64,000 nucleotides of DNA from Gyromitra esculenta (lineage: Eukaryota > Ascomycota > Pezizomycetes > Pezizales > Discinaceae). The DNA lies in contig JBCAML010000007.1 of the NCBI GenBank assembly GCA_038503075.1, forward strand, positions 124,001 to 188,000. Direction: 5' to 3'. Below, piece by piece: positions 11,080-20,276 of the stretch. The notes beneath the pieces were generated by a model that was given only the letters and a program-made list of their open reading frames with translations, ran no database searches and had not been told where the DNA came from. Numbering within the stretch: position 1 is the first letter of the stretch; each line of letters begins with the position of its first letter. The position numbers were made by a program, and so were the translations under genes.

Positions 11080-11361
11080 TTATCTAGAAAGACAGAACCA
11101 AATGTGTTTAATAGATATGACTCCCGCATGGTCATCCATTTCTCTATTAGCTAGACGATACAGTGCTTGAGCACCAGTGTGTTGGGACCTATCTAAATTT
11201 AGAGTTATAAGGCATATGTTTCCGAATTCCCTGCCCAGGAGACTGAAGGAGGATAATAAACGTTCGCGGGAGATAAAGTCGTCAGCAAGCACCTCTATTG
11301 ACCATGATCCACTCGGCTCCTTTTGAAGAACCAAAAAGGCAGGATCTAATAGTCCAGGCAT
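11080..11361 (-). CDS. Possible short ORF, 93 codons
   Basis: This ATG-started ORF encodes a fairly protein-like sequence (MPGLLDPAFLVLQKEPSGSW...). No family is recognised, there is no neighbouring exon I can join, and it lies in the repeat island. It could be a relic of a gene or transposon. Confidence 0.2.
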   Translation of the reverse strand: MPGLLDPAFLVLQKEPSGSWSIEVLADDFISRERLLSSFSLLGREFGNICLITLNLDRSQHTGAQALYRLANREMDDHAGVISIKHIWFCLSR

Positions 11362-12238
11362 CAGTACTCCTCGTTATGTGTTGCTAAATCTTTAGGGAAC
11401 AAAATGACTAACTAGAGAAGAGGGTTATGACTTGTTAGATCTTACCACTAATTATCATTGCCGCAGCTTTGTTTCAAAAGTTCCAGACAACGAAAAATAT
11501 TCTGATCCTGAATCTGGTGGGAGCTTAGTCTTCAGTTAATGACCCGGACGCTTGCTATGTTCTGGAAACCAACGAACACCCTCGAAGCACGCACAAAGAC
11601 ATCAGTCCTATATAGTAGTGTTAGTCGTATCTATATCCTTGAGCCCTACCATGAGATACTATTGATTCCTTTGAATATCTACTACTCTTTAGCTTAGCAC
11701 ACAGCAATCAAAAAAAGCGACGATGACAATTTCTGTGATAACAAGAGCGACTGAGGAAATGCATAAGTTGGAGCTCTTGGGAATCTCCATGGGGGGGCCG
11801 GAGCTGCCATATCGAGATGCTCGAAGCTCGTCGTAAGAAAGTCAAACCATACGAACAGGAATATCCTAGGTGAGCTGGACGCGGTCGTGAGAGAGATCAC
11901 AGTCGGCCAAACGCATAAAGAAGCCTATCCTTGTCAACATTGAATCTCTTCCAATGATTGATGACCAACTGAGTTGGAATATTCAGTGGTCATGAAGCCC
12001 ATAGTAACATACCAACAGCATGAAAATATCACAGAGTGTCATAAGATATCTCTCTCTCATAGAGATTTTGGATTCTCAGCTAGAGGAAATGTGTGGAAGT
12101 ACTCAAACATGATACAATAGTTCTTCCTTCGTAGCTGTACCGGGTTCTCATCTAGAGGGCTGGGGCTGGGGTGTTAGAGAACGATATAGCGAACAGTCGT
12201 CTCCTTGGAGGCATCCGGCCCTCACCTGAAAGATACGA

Positions 12239-12379
12239 GGTGATAGCGAACACTAGGTGTTGACGAACAGAGGGATTTAGGCCAATAGAGTACTAGAAGT
12301 TTCCACCCAGATCCGCGGCTTGGCAACGTTCTTTCTCATAGAAAATCCTGTTCGTCAACACCCAGTATTCGCTATCACC
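12239..12379. mobile_element. MITE-like element H (141 bp)
   Basis: Terminal inverted repeats of about 32 bp: 12,239-12,270 (GGTGATAGCGAACACTAGG start) and 12,348-12,379, with two or three mismatches. The ends GGTGATAGCG do not resemble the TACTC families, so a different transposase is likely. It ends 12 bp before family A copy 2. Confidence 0.7.
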
Positions 12380-12391
12380 CGTGAACGACTG

Positions 12392-12633
12392 TGCTACGGT
12401 TGCGGGGGTAAGTCTGGTGACAGGTGGCGGTGCGAGTGAAAGATCTCAGTTTCTTCACCTCCTCTAAAACTCCCTGTGAGGTCTGATAAACACGTCTAAT
12501 GAGTCAAGAATACAATGTGCTAAACATCAATTGAAGCTAGTTGGAAAAAGTATGGAATTCAAATGAACACGAGCTCATTGAGAAAAGGGCTGCACCGCCA
12601 CCTGTTGCCAGACTTACACCTGCATCCGTAGTA
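12392..12633. mobile_element. MITE family A, copy 2 (242 bp, inverted)
   Basis: The ends CTACGG...CCGTAG and the GTAAGTCTGGTGACA and CAGGTGGCGGTGC segments match family A copy 1 at 3845-4083. Its interior matches that copy in reverse orientation (for example CTCCCTGTGAGGTCTGATAAA against CTCCCTGAGAGATCTGATAAA). Most differences are transitions. Confidence 0.75.
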
Positions 12634-13790
12634 GATTCAGGTAACCCGCTAGGTGATGACAGCGATTTGAACTGTAGCGGTGGTAAGTATACTTTTGATA
12701 CTGAGGGTAGATAGAGCATGTAGCAATCAAACATGTTTTCAGTATTCAACATCATTCTCACTGCCATGATGAATCCTAACAGTGACCAGAGGTGAATGAG
12801 GATGGCAGCTGGAAGTGAGTCATAGTGGGTAAGTCAGACAAAGAGCCGGCTGCAAGGTTTTTGCGTGAACCAAATGGTAGGGTGCAATGTTGGTGATATG
12901 CTTGGTAGATACATGTAGTGGTGAAGGAGGGGGTGGGGAGGTTTGGGAGATGACGATCTAAGTTGCATTCCGTGGGGCTGCCCCCGTCCGTCAAAAGAGG
13001 CAGCCAGGATGGACACGAACGCAGAGAACGAGCTGGACTGCGATAGAATAGATGACGATGCATATGCGGGGAAGTTGAGGTAATAAAAATTTATTATTGG
13101 GCTATCAAAGTCATACGATCCTTCACGGGTGGTAGGGTTCGTACGCGTATGCAACTCTTTCTAAGCTGCCTGTAATTGACTCCATCGTTCCCATCGATAT
13201 CTCTCCTTGCTGCTTCCAATCATCCAGACTGACCACTCACCACCACTATGGATATTGGCCGCCCCCACAGAGATCAAAAACCTCAACCCTCCCAGCCTCT
13301 ACAAACTCCCCAATCGCCCCGATACTTGTTACCTCTCGAAAACTACAAGGTCGTCGTGCAAAATGCTGCAGAGGTACTGAGTTAATGACACGGAGATTGA
13401 GGATCTTACATCCACCCATAGTCTCACTAAAAGGTACAGGCTTCGTTAGGCTAGATAGGTACTACTGACTACCAGCCAAGTATTTCTCTTGCTCCAGAAA
13501 GAATTACCAAGCTGGTGGTAGTCGATTGCTCAATGGGAATATGGATTCTACAGGTTGCTGAAAGCTAGCCTCGCTGTTCGGCATAGTGGCATAATTTTCA
13601 CAACATCTTTCTTACAGCCCCAAGGCGATTTCAACATATCCTCAGCCAGCACAACTGACGATAGGCAGCCTAATTCTCTCAGACAAACAACGTTTATTTC
13701 AGCTTCGCACCATCGTAAGATACTCACCAGTACCAAAGTCACCCAATCACCCAAATCATCTCCTTAATTTAACTCTTTTTTGCAGCTAGC

Positions 13791-15552
13791 CTAAACTTCA
13801 ATCTCCTCAATTTTTATTTCCCTCTCAAACCGTTCGTCCGGATCCTCCGCCAATGCGTCCACGAACCTCATCGCCCACGAAGCAGGTCCAGCAGGCTTCG
13901 GCGCAGCATTAGCTCGCTCAGCTGCGATGTTGAAAGACGACACAGCAGCCACCACGGCATCTACCCTGTCAGTATGGTGATCCAAACCGGCGAGGGTGGC
14001 AGCAATGACAGATGCAAGAACACAGCCAACCTGAGCCATGAACGTGTGAGAAATGTAGAATACGTAACCGCCAAGGGAAGAAACTTACACCAGTCACGCG
14101 GGTTTGAACCGGGTCACCATTTCTCAGGAGATAGGTCCTATTACCTCCGGAGATTATATCGGTAGGACCCGTCATGACGATGATATTTCCTAATCGTATC
14201 ATTCGTCGATTATGCTTCACGTTTAAAGGAGTATTTAGGGCTCAGGGTAAGCTAACCTTCCCTCTTGGCAAGGTTAGAGCAGATCTTCGCCAATTCTTTC
14301 TCTCTCGCAGCCCCACCGCTCGAACCAGCACCGTCAACCCCCCTCATATTAACTTTTTCGCCAGCAATATTTAGGATTTCGCCTTCGTTTCCTTTCACGA
14401 CGTCACAGTATCCGCCCTCCAAGACAAGCTTAGCGAATCGCCGTCTCGCCTCAGTAGCCCCACACCCAACAGGATCAAACACAACTGGATTGCCACGCCA
14501 GTTGTGGGCCTCAAGGGCTTTCAGAAACAGCGTCTTTGTATCAGTCTCGTTCAAGAAAGTACCCATGTTTAGCACCAGAGCAACGTGCGAGTCGTTCAGT
14601 GCAGCCAGATCATCAAACTCTGCGGGATTCTCCGACATGATTGGGGACGCGCCGATAGCCAGTGTCACATTTGCCGACAAAGCCTTAGACACATTGTTGG
14701 TGATATGGTGTACCAGCGGCGGGCGCTGTCTAGTCCGTTGAAGCAGCGATAGTAAGTGTAGAGGAAACCCCCCCACGGGCCCCGTCCAGCGTGCCTTTTG
14801 GGAGAAATCAAACCACGGGGGACTGTATAACATTAGGTCTATCAATTCCCGACAAGTCTTTTCTGGATCCTTGGAAGCCATGATGGCGGAAACGACGGCG
14901 ACGCCACTTAAGCGTATCTTTTTCCCTGCCGACTCGGACTGAGAGAGAAAAAAGACGCGTTGGAGGTTCTTGCAGTTGATGCCGCCGATCGCGACCGAAG
15001 GCACGCGTACTGGTTTCTTTGCGAGCAACGAGGAGATACCAGAGATGCCGAGCGGAGGATTATGGTCTGGTTTTGTCGGAGTTGCGTAGACGGGACCTAG
15101 CCCGAGATAGCTGGGGACTGCCTCGAGGGCTAGAGCAAGCTGCTCGTGGTTGGAAACAGATACTCCGATTATTGCGTCTGGCCCCATTATACGGCGGGCG
15201 GTCTGGCAGTCTGTAGGGATTAGCAGTGGTAATTTGCGGAGTGAATTGAATTGAATATCTGAACCGTACCCATATCGTCCCAGCCAATGTGAACTCCCTC
15301 GCACCCAACTGCCATCGCTACGTCGACACGATCGTTGATGAGTAGTGGCACTCCGTATTCCTTTGTGACTTTGTGGATCTGTTTCCCAAGCTCGATGAAT
15401 TTGGCGGTTGGTAGGTTTTTTTCTCGCAGCTGCACGATAGTTACACCACCCTCGAGGGCAGCACCGACATGATCGGCGAGTGTCGTTCCCGGCGGGAGAA
15501 GCGACGAGTCTGTAACGAGGTATAGATAGAGATTGAGCTTTGGGGGAGCCAT
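13791..15552 (-). CDS. THI6: Bifunctional thiamine-phosphate synthase / hydroxyethylthiazole kinase
   Basis: Exons 15552-15270, 15210-14257, 14189-14089 and 14030-13791 join in frame to 525 aa, close to the yeast enzyme. The N-terminal half (to about residue 225) is a ThiE-type barrel: QLREK at 41-45, HIGWDDM, GPVYATPTKPD and a GGIN turn. It couples HMP-PP to HET-P to form thiamine phosphate. The C-terminal half is a ThiM-type kinase: HHITNNV, DPVGCGA, GNEGEI, MTGPTD and TGVGC, the last carrying the expected catalytic cysteine. It phosphorylates hydroxyethylthiazole. The start is the only ATG in frame with the ThiE fold; the CCA-repeat tract upstream (about 15,600-15,622) is therefore 5' UTR. 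It is divergent from THI20 and probably co-regulated. The splice at exon 1/2 restores DDMDCQTARRI. Very confident. Confidence 0.95.
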
Positions 15553-15927
15553 TGCGTGTCCCCTGAACGCTGTGCTGGAGGAGAGTCGAGAGCAGGGCTG
15601 GTGGTGGTGGTGGTGGTGGTGGACTGGCTCGAGATGAGGTTGAGATGAGGCAAACCCAGCAGAGATAAGTGATATATCATATCCACTGCGGGGCACTCCA
15701 CTACCCCTCCAATGAAACTATTCCCGATTCCTCACCGGACATCTGCAGGAACACATTCGCCATATCACGCTCACAATTGATCCAGCTTTGGTGACATTGT
15801 ATCAAATCCGCCGAGAAAAACACTACCCCTCCCTCCCTCCCGCAGATTAACTTTGGGTTCCCCTTCCCCCTCTCCCCCAGCTGCCAAAGAAAAAAACAAT
15901 CCCTCACGTTCTCGTTTTTTCCAAACA
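15553..15927. promoter_or_regulatory. Shared divergent promoter of THI6 and THI20
   Basis: Only 375 bp separate the two start codons, so both promoters and both leaders must fit here. Visible elements are a CCA/TGG trinucleotide tract on the THI6 side, GATA-like and AT-rich sequence at 15,661-15,685, a CCAAT at 15,709-15,713, and a C-run tract at 15,826-15,841. No TPP riboswitch consensus (CTGAGA helix plus the conserved 3' arm) is visible. Confidence 0.7.
15826..15841 (-). promoter_or_regulatory. Potential G-quadruplex in the thiamine promoter
   Basis: The plus strand reads CCCCTCCCTCCCTCCC. The minus strand therefore has four G-runs separated by single A bases, a motif that forms stable parallel G-quadruplexes in vitro. 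It lies about 90 bp upstream of the THI20 start codon. A regulatory role is inference. Confidence 0.4.
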
Positions 15928-17901
15928 ATGACAACTCCAAAATCAAACTCGCTTCCTCGGGTCCTTACAATCGCCGGCTCGGACCCATCAGGTGGGGCTG
16001 GCATCGAAGCCGATATCAAAGTCATCACCGCCCACGGCTGCTACGGTATGACGGCAATTACCGCGCTGACAGCGCAAAACACCTTGGGCGTTCAGGGAAT
16101 CCATACCATCCCACCAGAGTTTCTGCGGAGCAGCCTAGAGGCCGTTCTGGACGATATTGGTGCAGATGTGGTTAAGACAGGTGGGTCGGATCTATCGGAG
16201 CAGTTTTGTCTTGGAGGGGGGAGGGGGCAGACAGGGAGGGGAGAGGGGAGTCCTGATGGTTTTTGATAGGGATGCTTGCTGGTGAGGAAAGCATTAAGGT
16301 TGTTGCGGAAACGCTGGGGAAGTATGGTATCGCGAAGACGGTTATTGATCCGGTATGTAGAGAGAGCCTGCTATAATTCTATTTTTACTCGGAAGAAATA
16401 GGGAAGGTTAACGAAAAGGTTAACGGGGTATGTATGCACGGCTAGGTTATGGTTTCTACCTCAGGCTCCGAGCTCCTGCCTTCTGCTGCCGTTAAGTCGT
16501 TTATTCAATATATATTCCCGCATACCTACCTCCTGACACCCAATATCCCGGAAGCGCTCCTGCTGCTGAAGAACCTGGATATAAATATCCGAGAGATCAC
16601 GTCCGTGAGCACTATGGCGGAGGTTGCAAAAGCCCTGCAGGCCCATGGCCCGAAGAATATTCTGCTCAAGGGTGGCCATGTCCCGTTTCGGAAGATAGAG
16701 CTCGAGTATTATGCAGCGGAGAATGAGGAAGAGAAGGAATATGTGGTGGATGTGTTGGTGGATGGGACGGAGTTGGTATACATTGAGAGTCCGTATATTG
16801 ATAGTAAGAATACACATGGGACTGGGTGCTCTCTTGCTTGTAGGTGTTCATCCACGTATTTACAAATATCTATGAAATTAACTAACCTAGCATCCAACAG
16901 CATCAATCGCATCCAATCTAGCCCGAGGCTTCAATCTCGAAAACGCAGTGCGCTCATCATGCAATTACATTTCGGCCGCGATCCGAACCTCGATCCCGAA
17001 CTTCGGGAAGGGAAACGGACCCATAAACCATCTTCACAGCAACTACATCCTCCCATTTGCACCGTAACCCTCCAACTCTTCTCCACACTCATACCACTAG
17101 CTAACAGCCCTCCGGCACCAAGAGGTCATTTCGTAGACTACCTCCTCGCCCACCCTAAAGTGAAGCCTAGCTGGCACGACTACACCCACCACCAATTTGT
17201 AACCCAGCTCGGCGGCGGAACCCTCAACCAAGAGTGCTTCAAACACTACCTAATCCAAGACTACCTCTTCCTAGTCCCCCTCCCCCTCCCTCCAGTCCCC
17301 TTCCCTCTAAAATAAACTAACAAACCCACCCCAGATCCAATTCGCCCGCGCCAACTCCCTCATAGGCTATAAAGGCACTCACATATCCGAGATCACCAAA
17401 GCCGCCAAAGTCGTCCTCTCCGTCCAGCGCGAAATGGAACTCCACATAACCTACTGCGCCACCTTCGGGATCTCGCAATCGCAGATGGAAGCTGCATCTG
17501 AGTCGCAGGCTTGCACGGCCTATACACGGTTTATGCTCGACATTGGTGCGACGCAGGATTCGTTCGCGCTGCAGGTGGCGATGGCGCCGTGTCTGCTAGG
17601 ATACCGCGATATCGCGAGCAGAATCAAGAGGGAGAGTCAGGATGGGGGGAGAGGGAATGCGTATTGGGGCTGGGTGGAGAGCTATACGGGGGAGGATTAT
17701 GGGAATGTTTGTAGGGAGGGTAGGGATACGTTGGAGGAGTATGCGGTACGGCAGAGCGCGCAGAGGATTGAGGTGTTGGTGGAGGTGTTTGCGAAGGCGA
17801 CGAAGGTGGGTTTCGTTGTTCTCGGTGCGGTGGGGGTTGGCTGACGGTGTGCTATATAGCTGGAGGTGGGGTTTATGGCTATGGGGCTGGAGAGGAAGTA
17901 A
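15928..17901 (+). CDS. THI20: HMP/HMP-P kinase with C-terminal TENA/thiaminase II domain
   Basis: Exons 15928-16180, 16270-16352, 16446-16839, 16901-17063, 17123-17273, 17335-17805 and 17860-17901 join in frame to 518 aa (yeast Thi20 is about 551). Residues 1-280 are a ThiD-type kinase: AGSDPSGGAGIEADIK near the start and HGTGCSLAS at about 237-245. It phosphorylates hydroxymethylpyrimidine twice. From about residue 295 a TENA domain follows (HFVDYLLAHPKVKPSW, YLIQDYLFL, ESQACTAYTRF, CLLGY), which salvages pyrimidine from degraded thiamine. The fusion is normal for fungi. Intron 4 ends in AAG at 17,122; the CTAACAG at 17,101-17,107 serves as branch region, and splicing there would frameshift and remove TENA. 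The intron 5 donor (GTCCCC) is weak, but the joined sequence FLIQFARAN matches the family. Confidence 0.95.
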
Positions 17902-18973
17902 GCTGCTCTATGGTAGACGGGGTGATTAGAATTGCGGATGGTTGGGGGCGGTTTAGGTAGATCGTGAGCTCTACATGCTGAATCAAGAACCAAATATGCA
18001 AGTAATAGATAGATTGGTAAAATCTGGAGTGGAATGAGCACATACGTATCTCAATCCCTAATATTCCTGGATTACGAGTGAGATTTTGTGAGCTTATTCA
18101 TCAGAGTCTTTGCAGTGATATCCTCAAGCGTATTTTGCTCCGGTATAATAACATACGCCTTATCCGCCATATCACCTTACCATAACCTACGCGGTTAATA
18201 TACCTAATCAATAAATCAATAAATAACCTACGCAATCATCGGATTGAACCCTAACCCTAATTTTTTCCCTATGCAGTATAGCGTTTTTATAATGCGTCGT
18301 GTCTCCGTGTATATGTGCTGATTTGCACCACACTGATAGTGATTTTATAACATCCGATGAAGCCAGTTAGCTGAGATCTCACCATATCACTGCACAGTAG
18401 CCATTCTGGCCTATCTTGCAGCACGTCCAATGCACGGCACCCGTCTTAGTACTAATACTGATAGACCTAAGTAAACACAGCCTTCAAAAGCACTACCCAC
18501 ATCCGGTAGCAGAGGAGTTATCGGATTGGCCAAATTTACAACCACCACCACTGTAGCCTTCAGTGAAGTGCATAGCTTTCATGGTAGTAAGGCTAAGCAC
18601 AGAGCCCACCATGCACCGTGATCGCCAGAATCTCCGCCAACTCCCCCCGGAGTACAAACCCACTACCTACCACAACCCCCCCTCCCGGTTCCGTGCGATT
18701 TTGAGCGCCTTGCTCTGATCACATCCGAGCCAGGCCACCTTTTTTTTTCCCCCGTATCTCGCTCATCTCAGCCTTACTACTAGACCGCCGCCGCCTTGAT
18801 GACCCGCATTAGCCGTAGATCGATCCTACCGTGCATCTGGCTATTACTATTACGCGAGTGAGGGACTTTGCGTATTACATTGTAAGACTTTGAAATATAC
18901 CTTTATCTTTCGCACGGATCGTGCGAATATCAAAGCGTAGCCAACCAAGGCAACCAATTAGGTACATGTACCG

Positions 18974-19203
18974 TGGTAGTCGTTTAATGAGGCGACAGCA
19001 ACAATACCCCCCAAGCAACAAGACCAACTTCACTATGCATACAGACAATGGAGCTTAAGCATAAAATAAACAAGTAAGCAGAACTACATAAGAAATATTT
19101 TTATCTTGAAGCATAGCTCTAAGCTCTCTCACGGACATGGAGAAATAGCCCACACTTCTGGAGTGTGGTACTGTCGTTGTCGCCTCATTAAACGACTACC
19201 ACT
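18974..19203. mobile_element. MITE-like element I (about 230 bp)
   Basis: GTGGTAGTCGTTTAATGAGG and a few following bases at 18,974-18,998 recur as an exact reverse complement at 19,178-19,203. Weaker similarity extends outward about 10 bp on each side. Interior is AT-rich and non-coding. It is the only clear element between THI20 and AA11. Confidence 0.65.
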
Positions 19204-20009
19204 GTAGTACACGGTATATGTAGTAGCCTGGAGAACATATTTCTATTTTTAGCTCGGTAGTTTGGATGAGCTGGTTTATGCTTAACTGCACGTACGTACG
19301 TACGTACAGGGCTGCGTGGTACAGATCAGATATAACGGTATTGCCTTGGATCCAGCACTGAGAGGGAGGGGGGAGCTACCTAGGTTGCTGTTTAATATAT
19401 GCGCATGCGTGCAGATTAGCTGTAGGAGCCTGGAAGGGCAGAAGATAGCGGAAGGTTTTCTAGCTGCCGGAATTCGTCCCCAAGCGGCCAGAGGAGGGGG
19501 GGGAATAACTGGATCGAACAGATAGACACGGCTGCAAAGGCCTAGGGATGTTTTTCGCAGTGCTTTGGAGATGCTGGGGCGTGGATAGTATACAGGAGGT
19601 TTAGAAGCATCGCTGCCGTGTGCTACAAACTCGTTTGTTGTGCATACCATGATAAGCCATTCGGCACTTACAGCCAGTGGGACTATCTAATAGCGGGACA
19701 GAAAAGCATACAGCGTAGCCTGCGAAGCTTGCGAGAAAAAAAAGGTGCACAATACCAGATGTCCCTGGGCAATATCACGCGCACCCACAGCCGCGCAGCC
19801 GCGCAGATCTATAGAGATACATACCTGAAAACACCAGTTAACTAAATAACCCAAAAACCACACACGCATAGCCTCCCCACACATAGAAAACCAAACCCCA
19901 AATATCTCACGTAAACAAAAACAAAAAACAAAAACCCCCACCACCATTTGACAATCACCCGAGTGACCCCTCATGATTTTTCCAGGGTTAGGGCTGTCTT
20001 AACATTTAA

Positions 20010-20276
20010 ATGCCCAGCACATCTACCGGAAGTGCCCTAATAAAAAAATACTTCCTATTCGATTACTCTATATTCGGCTTAACGCCTGATTGGATTCCCA
20101 GAGTCCCGGTTCTTCGCCGGCAAGGATTCAAAAAACTCAAGACTTGGCAAGAACCGGAGTCAATGGCGGGTATCTACTATCCCTACGCGTGTGACCGGTT
20201 CGGAGATGAGATGGCATGGCTCATCTATGAATCTTGCTTAGTTCTTAGTTTTCTCGCTTACGATTGCTGGTTCTGA
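20010..20276 (+). CDS. Possible short ORF, 88 codons
   Basis: ATG-started ORF (MPSTSTGSALIKKYFLFDY...) with varied composition and a hydrophobic C terminus. No recognised family, no supporting exon, and no clear promoter beyond AT-rich sequence. Possibly chance. Confidence 0.15.
   Translation: MPSTSTGSALIKKYFLFDYSIFGLTPDWIPRVPVLRRQGFKKLKTWQEPESMAGIYYPYACDRFGDEMAWLIYESCLVLSFLAYDCWF

Larger units (their letters stand above)
3148..13790. other. Repeat-rich island with MITE-like elements
   Basis: About 10.6 kb without a convincing gene. It contains twelve of the thirteen short inverted-repeat elements listed separately, plus the second copy of the diverged repeat. Remaining ORFs are short (mostly under 100 codons) and overlap on both strands. 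A few protein-like minus-strand ORFs are listed with low confidence. The stretch 12,634-13,790 approaches the 3' end of THI6 and holds nothing I can name. Confidence 0.6.

Noticed and set aside
15220..15696. Extended THI6 N terminus with a histidine run
   Set aside because: The extension has no ATG start; the His codons come from a CCA/CAC repeat in the 5' UTR and the first real ATG is at 15,552.
18246..18262. CCCTAACCCTAA-like telomere repeat, also seen near 22,675
   Set aside because: Fewer than three units at each place; chance or a tiny interstitial trace, not a telomere.
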